Below, in pieces: positions 13,006 through 22,618 of a DNA stretch of 64,000 bases (position 1 is the first letter of the stretch; the number at the start of each line of letters is the position of its first letter). The notes below the pieces were generated by a model. The model ran no database searches. It was not told the DNA's origin and saw only the letters and a list, made by a program, of their open reading frames with translations. The stretch lies in the NCBI GenBank assembly GCA_020137815.1, contig CM035361.1:2203989-2267988 (forward strand). The letters run 5' to 3'. Both the position numbers and the translations under genes were made by a program. This DNA is from Hormiphora californensis. Lineage: Eukaryota; Ctenophora; Tentaculata; Cydippida; Pleurobrachiidae.

Positions 13006-14487
13006 TGAAAGAGAGACATAGAGAGAGATAAAAATCAGAGAGGGAAAGATAATGATGAAACCCGGATAGGGCAAAGGTGTCAGTTTGACAACAAAATGGT
13101 CACCTTTCCAGCCAACTAATTTCTGTTAGTTTTTGGCATATTGTCCTTACCGTATCTTTAGTTTTCTCCTTGTCCTGTTTGAACTGTCTCAGTGTGCCCA
13201 TCAGAAGACTACCAAACAGCCTCTTAGACCTGGAAATATGGATTGAATTATTGAACTTTGTAAGGGTAAGGGTTTAAGGTTTGGTCTGAATTTTGGGAAA
13301 GTTCCAGTTGCCTAACAATCTAGCTCACTTGAAACCTGTTTAACATATTTCCTACCTGTTGAGGTTCTTGGAGTCACTAACAACAGAGCTGGCGGAGTCT
13401 CTGTTCAACACTGGACACGTTACGGCTGACATCAGTGCAGGCTAGGGAATATACACTGGGTCTAAACCAAATCAAAATGTCGAAATTCCAATCAATGGTA
13501 TCAAATGTTTTACTGTGTGGCCCAGAACGTTTGATCCCTGTCCCGTATTTTGGATTCGAACAAATCTTCAAAGCAGTTTTCGCTAAGAACTGAAAGAATC
13601 CTGAATTCCAACCCTTACCGCGTCATTCTCAGTGGTCTCACCCTCCTCTTCTTCTTCTTCCTCTTCACTGTTCTTTTTGGGAACGGGCAATGGACCCAAC
13701 CTACTGTGGGGTACAGGGTAATGGTGTTAGCAATAGAAGAAGAAGAAGTTAGTAATAGAGTACAGGGTGGTGGGATTGATCAATTCAATAAATAAAGGTA
13801 CTAGTACGATTACAGTCGGACCCCGATTTAGTGGCATCCTCGGAGGAAAAAATCCTGCCGCTAAATCGGGTCCGACTGTACCTAGCAACGGAGGACAGAG
13901 CCTTTTTAACAGGGGGTTCGTCTTCCTCTTCTCCAGTCTCCTCGCGGAATCTGCACGGGATAAAATTTTAACTAGATTTATTATTATTATTAGGAACCTC
14001 CGGGACAAATTTAGTCTCTTTTAGGGATCAAATGTGAAATGATAACACTATCATAGTCAATTTTCATAAATTTCAGTAGAATTTAATGAGTTACCTCTGA
14101 ATGCCGGCTATTCTTCCTTCTAGTCGGCGTCCAGGTCTTCCGCCACCCCTGCCCCCTCTTAGCCTGTGGGATACATATAGTTGTTAGAACAAGGTAGTGA
14201 TACAGTTTACTCACCACCCCCGGGCCTCGATCATGTTACTCACCCTTTATTCATCCCGGTCCCCCTCGAACCTTAACTCCTTCCCCACACTCACCCCCTG
14301 GTTTTAACAATACTCACCCCCTGGTTTTAACAATACTCACCCCCTGGTTTTAACAATACTCACCCCCTCCTCCCCCCTGGTATTTAACTCACCCTCTGTT
14401 GGCACCAGTTTTCCTAATGCCCTCCTCCACACTACGCAGGTTGTCCCGTGCCCGTTCCAGCTGCTGCTGTAGAACCTCTACCTCCAT
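7840..14487 (-). CDS. PNN: Pinin, exon-junction/splicing-associated SR-type protein
   Basis: Exons in transcript order: 14487-14393, 14163-14095, 13950-13882, 13703-13619, 13441-13356, 13229-13151, 10222-10067, 9465-9327, 9076-9011, 8910-8767, 8663-7840. All phases agree and give 603 aa. The start (14487) opens MEVEVLQQQLERARDNLRSV, matching the pinin N-terminal helix, followed by an RGGRGGG stretch. Core pinin blocks follow: RSKRLFGSLLMGTLRQFKQD (about residue 135), the coiled coil ending EIRLLEQQMELAQM, and FIRTKSKPYIYYLP. The last exon is an Arg-Ser/Lys-Pro-rich tail (RSRSPRK-type repeats) ending SSSSGED. Known pinin works in nuclear speckles and with the ASAP/PSAP complex. Three introns have repeats directly downstream of their splice donors, and one carries a 1.28 kb foldback. 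Confidence 0.93.
9180..9325. repeat. 12-bp minisatellite beside a pinin splice donor
   Basis: About eleven copies of a CTGTTCCCACCT unit with a few length variants. Read in transcript direction, the array starts immediately after the GTGAGT donor of the exon ending at 9327. The Gly-Asn-Arg-Gly frame it creates on the minus strand is intronic. Confidence 0.9.
9637..9793. repeat. Dispersed about 160-bp repeat, copy A
   Basis: Nearly identical, including the core TACCGGTCTCCCATGGGGGA and the AT-rich tail, to 21131-21296. Lies in a pinin intron. Class unknown; neither long terminal inverted repeats nor a poly(A) tail is obvious. Confidence 0.8.
10305..11581. mobile_element. 1.28 kb foldback element in pinin intron
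   Basis: Near-perfect inverted repeat with termini GAACCAAGAAATCATTAGGG and its complement, and an unpaired centre around 10915-10970. Each arm contains two diverged sub-copies of a roughly 150-bp unit (motifs GGCTATAGCCACTT and TTAGATAATTGGATAATTAG). It encodes no protein. It lies between pinin exons 13229-13151 and 10222-10067. Confidence 0.88.
11582..12740. other. Pinin intron interior, probably degenerate repeat; CRE-like cluster
   Basis: No exon is recognisable. The stretch at 12590-12645 contains several TGACGTCA-type palindromes in a short interval. The rest is AT-rich and may be old repeat sequence. Confidence 0.45.
12743..13141. mobile_element. TIR element with (GA)n core next to pinin exon
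   Basis: The outer 80-85 bp are inverted copies: TATGCCAAAAACTAACAGAA on the left matches its complement ending at 13141, and the match continues through CCATTTTGTTGTCAAACTGA. The centre is a (GA)n tract (about 12880-13040). The right end lies nine bases from the splice junction of exon 13229-13151. Confidence 0.85.
13813..13878. mobile_element. 66-bp pogo-like MITE at a pinin splice donor
   Basis: Ends CAGTCGGACCCCGATTTAG and CTAAATCGGGTCCGACTG, flanked by TA (13811-13812 and 13879-13880). The minus-strand exon ending at 13882 is followed by GTACAG. The TA of this donor is the target duplication, and the next four intron bases are the MITE end. Confidence 0.85.
14230..14392. repeat. Tandem donor-like repeat at 5' end of pinin intron 1
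   Basis: A roughly 24-bp unit containing CTCACCCCCTGGTTTTAAC is repeated about three to four times, with partial units on each side. On the transcribed strand every unit contains GGTGAGT, so the true donor at 14392 is followed by several near-identical pseudo-donors. Confidence 0.8.
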
Positions 14488-15531
14488 ATTCTACTACTTC
14501 TTATACACAGGGATAGGGGTTTAGTACATTAGGGAATATAAATAGAAGAAAAGGGGATGAGTGTTAGAGAATGAGTACAGTATAGGGAGATCAAGGCGGG
14601 TGTTAGGTACCCTGACCTCTACTGCACTTCACAGGGGAAGATAAAGTACAGTATGGGAAGAGAAAATAGGGAATGAAGTTCAGGAAAATAACCACGTGTA
14701 TTTCTCGCAGAGGAAAATGTTAGCAATATTCTACAAAATCACAGACACACACAACAAAAAACAGACACTCGAATAAAGACCAACTTTTATAACTCTCCGT
14801 CCCGCAGTCTAGTTTCAACACGAGCTATTGTAACAATCCTTCTAGTATTTCTAAATCTCTCTCTCTCTCTCTCTTTAGTAAAGGTAAAGATCTCACTTTG
14901 TGTTCAAAGACTTAGAATACGTATTTTCCAAACAATACTGAGTTTGATTTCAGGGAAGGTCAATTTACGTGAAGCTTAAATCAATTTGGATTTCGATGAG
15001 CATATTCAATTCAAATTTTAGGGCAAATTACAGTTCCCCACCCTTGACTCGTCCCTAGAGAAGCAGCTGTGATTTCCAGCCTAAAGACCTCGCTGCCCGA
15101 ATACTACCAGGTCGAAAAAATCAGCTACTTGGCAGGTGCCGGCTAATCGGTGGTGTGTTATGTTCTAACTCTCCTCTACATTTGTGTGGGGTGCAGTGAG
15201 ATAGGGCCGAACAAGGCAACGGTGGTGTACACTGCTCGTTCTTTATAGTCTATAATATTTGATACCTTTAGCCATCAAGTCACCGTTTTAAGTGGGAGAG
15301 TTAATGACTTCAAGGCACGTTTCCTTGAGCGTATGATCTACTTAACAAAAAGAAGAGTAGATCGACAACTTTGAGTTCTCTAGTGCACTATACAACTCCA
15401 AACATTATGAATATCGAATATTATTATAACCTTTGCTTTTTGCCTTTACTTTCATCATTTTGTAGTTGCTATACTAGTTGTTTTGTTTATTACCCGAAAC
15501 TAACGCTCTTAATTATAGCGATTAGCGAATT
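14488..15531. other. Intergenic between divergent pinin and GPCR genes
   Basis: Contains the 5' flanks of two divergent genes. A short (CT)n run is at 14858-14874. No RNA gene or convincing core promoter motif was recognised. Confidence 0.5.
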
Positions 15532-16572
15532 ATGATGGCTACCACGGAAAGCTTCGTATCTGGAACAGAAGAAAAAATTCCAATCGAACTATGTGCAAAA
15601 TTCTTTGTACTGCCTTTGAATTTCGCGACGTGGGAGGTTATTTGGTGGCCGCTTCTGGTAGCATTTGTTGTATTTGCAACCTTTGGAACGGTGGTTAACA
15701 TCACCTCTTTTATCTTTTTCAAACAACAATCAGGACTGGGAAACCGATTTCAGGCAATGCTGAACATCGTGGACTTTGTGGCATGCCTTTATTTCATTAC
15801 CGTTGCGATTCTCGGCTTTTCGACAGCGGACCTGGGTAAAAATCAACCACCAATCACAAAAAATCTTGATATTTTTGGAAAAGAGTTTTACACTCTCCTT
15901 ATCCTTATTTCTGGCCTGGTAACAGTCAATCTTTCCGTTATCAGGGCAATTCTTAGCACTAAACCCTTTTACGAAATCAGGAACCGAGTTGTCTATGCAT
16001 CATTCCTCGGTATTTCAATCCTATTTTTGGGAATCACGATAGCGGATGCAGTAATAATTGAAGCTCCAACAAAAATGCAGCTTCTTTTTGAAGTCAACTC
16101 CTATCCCGCTCTGATAAAGTTCCAACTACCAGCCGTGCTTCTAGAAGCGATTCCAGCAACCCTCCTGATGTTTATACTAGTGGTGTCTTCCCTCCTGACA
16201 TGGAGGGTTCTCTCCAAACCACGCAACCATCTTAGTAACCACCCTAGTAACCATCTTTCCAATCACTCCCACGCTGCAACCACTGCTCTCATTATTTCCA
16301 CTGTGCATGTGCTGTGTGCAGGGAGTATTGTTACAGCACGAGGCTTTATTCGACTAAACACATCCCACTTTGCTTGCCAGGATGATTATGAAAACCATCT
16401 CGCACAACTTGGAAAGGTCTCTATTTTGAAGCTGGCCAACTCTGTCTTAAATCCCCTGATTTTCATTACAAGGAGCAAGAGCCTGAGGCTTTGGATTATG
16501 GGACTTTTTAGAAGAGGAACACAGAATGTAACACCACGTGTTGTTATTACGAGTACTACTACCAGTGCTTAG
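15532..16572 (+). CDS. Rhodopsin-like (class A) orphan GPCR, single exon
   Basis: 346 aa, intronless. Seven hydrophobic segments at about 37-62, 73-97, 119-142, 152-176, 197-225, 250-270 and 296-315. TM1 has GTVVN (Asn56 at the usual TM1 Asn position) and TM2 has LNIVD (Asp81). The TM3 end reads VIR where DRY is normal, so the acidic residue is missing while Arg138 is kept. TM7 has NSVLNPLIF, a variant of NPxxY. Intracellular loop 3 is short and contains an Asn-His-rich near-repeat (NHLSNHPSNHLSNH, about 232-245). A second in-frame Met follows the first directly. Ligand unknown. Lineage-specific expansions of such receptors are common in invertebrates. Confidence 0.85.
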   Translation: MMATTESFVSGTEEKIPIELCAKFFVLPLNFATWEVIWWPLLVAFVVFATFGTVVNITSFIFFKQQSGLGNRFQAMLNIVDFVACLYFITVAILGFSTADLGKNQPPITKNLDIFGKEFYTLLILISGLVTVNLSVIRAILSTKPFYEIRNRVVYASFLGISILFLGITIADAVIIEAPTKMQLLFEVNSYPALIKFQLPAVLLEAIPATLLMFILVVSSLLTWRVLSKPRNHLSNHPSNHLSNHSHAATTALIISTVHVLCAGSIVTARGFIRLNTSHFACQDDYENHLAQLGKVSILKLANSVLNPLIFITRSKSLRLWIMGLFRRGTQNVTPRVVITSTTTSA

Positions 16573-16998
16573 TTCCTATTACAGAGCCTGTAGTACAGAC
16601 TACAGTTGAGGTAATATTGACTATGATAAATTGAGAGACTTTAATAACTGAAAATACAGCAACAAAAGCTCCCAAAATTTGACCTTCCCTGGAATAAAAC
16701 GTGGGACTTATACCAAAGACATGTTGCTCCTTTTCTCACACAATAATAACAGACAAATATTTACATCCATTCATACATTCAGTTATTTCAATAGAAAAAA
16801 CAGCTACAAGAATAACATGCAGAGACTCATGCCAAAACGCATCACATCAAGGTTCCAGTAAATTGGAGACCGACTGGACATCTCATCCCATCTCTCCCAT
16901 TCCATCTCTAAAATTATCGGACAACAAAGCTGTCTCTTTCTCCCGATTTTCTAAATTCCAAATTCCCAATATATTATCTCAAATGAACATCCAAGTCC

Positions 16999-19900
16999 TC
17001 ACATGATTCCCCCGGTAAAATACTGATAATTATCATACAACCTTGTCGTCAGGGATCTTAATGCCTGGTTTACCATCCCCTCAATTTGTTGTCTCAGCTG
17101 ATCCTCAGTGAGGGCTAGGAAGAACCGTGATTCCAGGTCGTGGACGGTGGCTGCACGGCGGTTAAAACACGGCCATTGAGATCCAAGTTGCATTATCTCT
17201 ACTATCAACTTGATCCTGCGGCGGAGAAGGGTTAGATCATTTGAAAGGGATATAGAGCAAGAAAAAGATTCCTTGAGAAAGGGGAAGAACGAGTTATTAT
17301 GACCATATTTTAAGAATTTTACTCAAATATACGAATTGCTTATTGATATAAATTATAATGTTAGTCGTTATAGTTACCGGTCATAGTGTTTTCTAGCCAT
17401 AAGAAATCCTTTCAGCATCAAAATCTTGAAATACCTGAATACAAAAGTGATTTTATTATCAAATCTCAAAAAATGATGTTGTTATATCCTGATCTGCAAA
17501 TCTGACTAACCTAAACATGTCGCTATCTAATCTGACTCACCTAAACATATCACTATCTAATCCTCCCATTACATCAGCATACTCCTCAGTCAGCTTGAAA
17601 GGTGAGTTCTCGAACCCAATGTTCTTCCCAGGTGAAGCAGATAACATGAATCCATAGTCAATGTGTATTATATGACCCAAATTGTCCAATAAAATATTCC
17701 CGTTATGCCGGTCTTTGACCTGGACAAAATAACAAAAGAGCGAGTAAGCGGCCAGCGAGTGCACAAAATTTTTCTGAGCCGAGAGGAAGTTTTCTGAAGT
17801 CACCGGTCCGAACTCCTGAATAAAATAGCCCTGTAGAGGCATTTTGGATTGTTTCTTGATTTGGTGTAACGACACCGTGTTTGGGATGAGTTCAATAAAC
17901 CCACAATCATCGCTCGCAACGACCACATTAAAGGGCCTCAACCACAGCTCCAAACTCTCCTCCGACCAGATATTTTGGAATAACTTCAGGAGTTGAGTTG
18001 CAACCACTTCCTGTCGCAAATCATCCCCACATTTAACGATACAGCTGTGAAGTTTCCAACCTGGCAGGTGGCCGTACGGTGAAAACTTGCGGGTTCGCTC
18101 CACCGTGTTCTCCCAGGGCTCTTTCAACCGGGAGGCTGAGGGATCAGTGTTGTCATATGAGAACTTCCCCACACCCCCATTTTCAGAATGTGCGGACAAG
18201 TTATTTCGGATGACACCAGCTGATATTGTCTGAATTTCATCTTCCCCTGCCGGTTTAATCGGTGTCCCTGGGTCTGCTGAAGATCTGGAGCATCTCAACG
18301 GAAGAGGTTCATCCGCCCTGGTACACTCTACAAACTCTATTGACACCATGTAAGGGACGCGGTCTTTTGAGTTTAGGACGACTCCCTGATTAGGTGGTAT
18401 TCGGACCACATCATAAAACTGGCTGGATATTGTAGGAACTTTCACCCGGGCAGGCAGGTTGAGGTTTATGATCCCCAACTCCGCGTGGAGTTTATCCATT
18501 TTACCCTTTTTGTCGGGGATTGGACCGAGTTTGTCGCAGATAGCAAGGAAAGATTGGACGAAGTTTTGGAGGACGCCTAGACGGGATGGACTTGCCCGGG
18601 ACGGCCAGAATCCGGAGACTGGCTCGTGGAGGGAAAACGCGTTACCTGAAAAATGGGAGGGTAAAACAATGGAAAACTAATTTTTCACAGCTGCTGAGGA
18701 GCACTTGAGTATGAGCAAGAGATGACTAACAATTTTACTGTTCTTACCCGCAGCCAGGGATGATCTGTCAAATGTAAATGGTGCTCGTATCAGTGCTGTG
18801 TCATCGGACCTTGACCTGGAAATACATAATGATTAACTAGTGGGGGTAACTCGTGGGGTAATTATCGGGGTACTCACATGATAACCTGCTCGAGACATAG
18901 TCAAACCCCATTCAAACTCTCCAGTCTCTCACAAATCCCCCCAGCCCCCAGCCCCCCCACATTATTTATATTATGTAGTATCCCCCAAGGCCAATAACGA
19001 ACCTGGTATGAGTTCGCACAAAAGGGACAGGAGCAGTGGAGACAGGTGCAGGTGTTGCCATAACATGAAGAGACTGGGTGGAGGCACTTCTTTTCATCAT
19101 CGATTCAGCAATCAGGGAACCTGTGTGGGCGTGTGAGATTATTATTATTATATCTAAAATTACACAATTAACATAATCCAATGCTTCCCTCTTATTTGCC
19201 AGGAGTGTGTGAGTAATGGACAAATGAGGTGCATCTGTGTAAGCCTTCAAGTTATTCATACAGTATACATTCTGGTATAGATTATAGAATGTACAAAGTA
19301 GGAACAAAGTAGGAACCAGAGGGGGGTCGACCGTTTTTGACCCCTATTTTTGGACCATTTTTGGGGTTACCATCATGTGATAGCGCTTGAAGAAAATTAT
19401 ATGTATACGCTACAGTTGATTGTTTGCGGACACAGTAACCGGCGACTCAAACAGTTAGTTCACAGGTCTTTGACCTTTTTTAGAACTTTGATAATCGGTA
19501 CCTTGTTAAATATCAATTGACAACTTTCAGTGAAACTAACGTTCAGGAGAAGTAATGACGCCTCTTCTGCTCTTCATATCATTGCTAACTACAATATCTT
19601 GAAGGCGAAGTACTCTACGTTTTGCTTCAGGGTTCATCCACGTGTCCCGGGCACAGGCCTTCAACCAGCCGACCTGGTAACAATATAATGATGTAATAAG
19701 TTCAACCATCCAACCTGGAGTGGGATTCAAAGTCTTATTTAGAACTTCGTCAAAATCATCTTTGAATACGTTCACTAAGTTAGTAATTGTACAATGTGTG
19801 GACATGTTGTATGATCATGATACAGTTTGTACATTGATATCAACTCACCGTCTTGAGGGCAAAAGCATCATCATTCAGACATCTGCACAGCAGATACGGG

Positions 19901-20228
19901 TGGATTGAATCAGCAACATAGGAGAAGTTAATGTAGAGATGGAGGAGTTGAGGTAGGAAAAACTCTACGTCAGCCTCGGGGAGTTTGAAGAGTTTTTCAC
20001 TTAGGTATTCTCTTACCTATAGGGTGGATTATATTGGTTAAAAACCAATTATAAACGTTAATTGGGAGATAATGGGTACATTTAAATTTAGTAAAATTAA
20101 ATAAATAAACTTAAAGTTAGTATGTATGATCGTACCTCAAGAGACTTGGTATGGAAAAGGTAGTGGAGAGTTAGATACGCATTTCCATGTTCAGAATCCA
20201 GGAGACGAAACAAACTTTCATTCGACAT
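16999..20228 (-). CDS. PI4KB: Phosphatidylinositol 4-kinase beta
   Basis: Makes PI4P at the Golgi from phosphatidylinositol (family knowledge). Exons in transcript order: 20228-20136, 20016-19849, 19673-19541, 19120-19003, 18815-18748, 18645-17541, 17434-17378, 17215-16999. Phases agree and give 652 aa. The N-terminus (MSNESLFRLLDSEHGNAYLT) corresponds to the lipid-kinase-unique region, followed by VEFFLPQLLHLYINFS. The beta-type marker block is NLPARVKVPTISSQ then VVLNSKDRVPY. Catalytic features: IVKCGDDLRQE (about 395-405), DRHNGN catalytic loop (about 504-509) and HIDYGF (about 520-525, Tyr where Phe is usual). It ends LYDNYQYFTGGIM, characteristic of PI4KB. It is shorter than the roughly 800-aa human form because the N-terminal and Ser-rich linker regions are shorter. 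NAT9 ends 130 bp upstream, which supports the chosen start. A 30-bp duplication repeats one splice donor (17511-17570). Confidence 0.95.
17511..17570 (-). repeat. 30-bp tandem duplication of exon end plus splice donor (PI4KB)
   Basis: Two adjacent 30-bp copies each contain GATTAGATAG, then TGTTTAG and a GT donor (GTGAGT at 17540, GTTAGT about 30 bp later in the transcript). Only the first donor keeps the frame open; use of the second reads into TGA directly after the first junction. Confidence 0.85.
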
Positions 20229-20358
20229 GGGTCATGTGTAAAACTAGCAAGAGATGAAATTATAAAAACAGTATTTCTCTCTTTTAATCGATCAAGAGAT
20301 GCAATTATCAAAATAGTATTTCTCTTTTTTCCTAACACTACGTCTGTTAAAAAACAAT

Positions 20359-20935
20359 TCAAAAGGGGTATGGAGTTATAGACAGCTTCAAAGGATTAAA
20401 ATGTGACACCTCCATTTCATATGTCGTTTCTTGGAAAATCTCAGACGTGGAAATCATTTTGAAACCATTTTTCTCAAAGAATCTCATACTAGCAGTGTTA
20501 GAGTTTGATATTTTAGCAGAAAATTTTGATATCTGAGGAATATTTGCCGCTGCGTAACTAAGCATCAACATCAGTGCTTCGGATCCTATACCAGACCGTG
20601 ATAAACTCCTCTCGGCGACCATGATATTAATTTCAGCATACTCGGGGGAGAAAATAAAAAGTAAATTAACATCTCCAACCATTCTCTGGACATCAGACTC
20701 GATCGTTTCTGGGACTTCTTGGCCGCTGATCACAACAAAAGTAAGCTTATCTTCATCTTGGGCCCACGATTTCTGCATCTCATATTCCTTCCTCTAAAGA
20801 CAAGGGTTCTGATGCGGTCAGTTCTTGGAGTTCTTTGTCCTGCATCCAGTGGTGATATCGCTCCACGTGATGGTCACGGTACGGGACGAGAGAAATCTTA
20901 TCTCCTCGAATCATAATTCCTTGATTTATCTTCAT
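20359..20935 (-). pseudogene. NAT9: N-acetyltransferase 9 (NAT9), one-base frameshift
   Basis: Single-exon GNAT-family acetyltransferase. From ATG 20935 the frame reads MKINQGIMIRGDKISLVPYR, then RYHHWMQDKELQELTASEPL, both typical of the NAT9 N-terminus. At about 20783-20792 one extra base (GAGGAAGGAATATG on the coding strand where GAGGAAGAATATG would continue) brings a TGA. The correct downstream frame continues from EMQKSWAQDEDKLTFVV to the stop at 20359. That part has MVGDVNLLF, the acetyl-CoA-binding-like RSGIGSEALMLML and SNTASMRFFEKNGF. Without the extra base the product is 191 aa, close to the family size of about 200. A sequencing or assembly error is more likely than a true pseudogene, because the rest is intact and this assembly has other indel artefacts. 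Confidence 0.85.
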
Positions 20936-21130
20936 CGTGCCTATTTAGTATTTGAGTCTTGAACGCTAGGCAAGGGACGCGATTAAAATCTAGGTCCATT
21001 GTACACAAACTACATTTACTTGACTGACCAACATTATTTTAAATCAGCAACCATAACCCGCCTCGAGTCTCGAACGCTCTAAGCCGTCTCGACTGCCAAC
21101 GCCCAAAACCGATAAATTGTCAGCAATTTT

Positions 21131-21296
21131 GTTTCTAAAAGGGGTTAAAATGGGATTAGATAACAATACCAATATAAAAATACCGGTCTCCCATGGGGGA
21201 GAAGATTAATAAATTACTGCATTGATTAAAATTGATATAATTGGGTAGAATTAAAACTTAAAAGTATTGTAAAATAAGTTAATGGCATTAAGTTCA
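21131..21296. repeat. Dispersed about 160-bp repeat, copy B
   Basis: Second copy of the repeat at 9637-9793, in the same orientation, with a few substitutions and an insertion in the AT-rich tail. Confidence 0.8.
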
Positions 21297-21424
21297 CTCT
21301 TATACTGCTTCGTTTTGGTGAATTTATTGCCTCTATGCCCTCTCAAGCTGATAACGGTTGTTCTGAGCAGGGTGAAGGACAGCCGCTGCCTAATTGGACA
21401 GCCGCTGCCTAATCGTCAGCAATG

Positions 21425-22250
21425 CAAGGGACCCAGATTTTAAAGTTTACACATGGGATGTTTTTCCTTGGTACAGGCTCCTTGGTTGAGGCTAATGTAG
21501 CACTTTTTTATGTTTTCTTAGCGATCCAGGTTTTAGACAAAAACGACAAAAATTTCGGAAAAGCTGATCAACGAAAACTCGGGGGCGCTGTTACGATCTG
21601 GGTGTTTGGTGGCCTGTTTATACAATACAATACAAAATAAACATTTATAGTCCGCTCTTTAACTGTCCGTTTAACGGTTCAGCACAAGTTCTGCTGTTGG
21701 AAGAAGAAAAATTCATCATTCCATCTTCTTTCATCCCCAACAGCCCTCGCTCCAAAAGCGGCTAGTTTTACTACAAGATTATGATTTTTTTCTTATCTTC
21801 TGAAAGATGTTTTGTTAATATTGTTTACAGGTGCGCGCTACCAAAAAAGTTGATTCACTAAAACGGCTCTAACCGCCGAACCACTCAACCGTTTTGGCTA
21901 ATTCAAAGTTTATGTGGTAGGCAATGTCAAGGCCTAACCCCAACCCAAACACCAGCCCTAACCCTAACCCCACTTTAGCCCTAACCCTAAAAAACCGTTT
22001 ATCAGCACTCACAAAACACCCAGATTTTAACGGGGCGCGATTATAATCTGGGTGCCTTGCAGCGTGTTTACAGGTGCGCGCTGCCAAAAAAGTACACCTA
22101 CAACCACTTAGACCGACTTTTTTCAAACGGCTATAGCCGCGGAACCACATGGCCGATTTGAGTAAACTAAACGGTATCTGATAGAGAATCGATAGCCCTA
22201 ACCGATAACCCCAAACGAAACCCTAACCCGACCCTAAAAACAGCCCTAAC
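21425..22250. repeat. Diverged repeat units with CCCTAA-rich patches
   Basis: Segments at about 21430-21870 and 22018-22170 share motifs in the same order (CCCAGATTTTAA, ATCTGGGTG, ACAGGTGCGCGCT and CCAAAAAAGT). Between and after them lie loose clusters of CCCTAACCC words (21935-21990, 22190-22255). No gene is recognised. Confidence 0.6.
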
Positions 22251-22324
22251 CCGTCTCGACCGCCAAAATCCATGAATTGTTAGCAATGGAAGGCACCCAG
22301 ATTTTAACGTTTTCCATTTTATAC

Positions 22325-22472
22325 TCCATTTTTTTTCAACTGTTCACCCCCCAAAGTCGTGCGCGGAATTGTTTTGCGCGTTTATCACATGTTAACGTGT
22401 AGCGCGCGCCACCCAAATTCGAATTTTTTATCAAATTTCAGTTTTTGGGTGAACAGTTGAAAAAAAAATGGA
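22325..22472. mobile_element. MITE with TCCATTTTTTTTCAACTG ends, copy 1
   Basis: About 25-bp terminal inverted repeats, TCCATTTTTTTTCAACTG followed by TTCACCC, and the complement at the right. The interior is GC-rich (GTGCGCGGAATTGTTTTGCG). A second copy in opposite orientation is at 60330-60475. Confidence 0.88.
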
Positions 22473-22473
22473 C

Positions 22474-22618
22474 TTTAAAGTGAAAGCGAAACAACAACGA
22501 ACTGGCTGCGCGTCGCGCATTCGTTGCGCATAACGATCTCACCGGAGAGATTCACATGCGCAACGTTGCGGAACGCGCAGCCGCCAGCCAGTTCGTTGTT
22601 GTTTCGCTTACACTTTAA
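22474..22618. repeat. Inverted repeat directly abutting the MITE
   Basis: The left arm TTAAAGTGAAAGCGAAACAA continues through AACGAACTGGCTGCGCG. Its complement on the right ends in CACTTTAA, with one 5-8 bp insertion. Possibly another small transposon. Confidence 0.75.

Noticed and set aside
21935-22255. Telomere array
   Set aside because: CCCTAA words are scattered and interrupted, not a tandem array.
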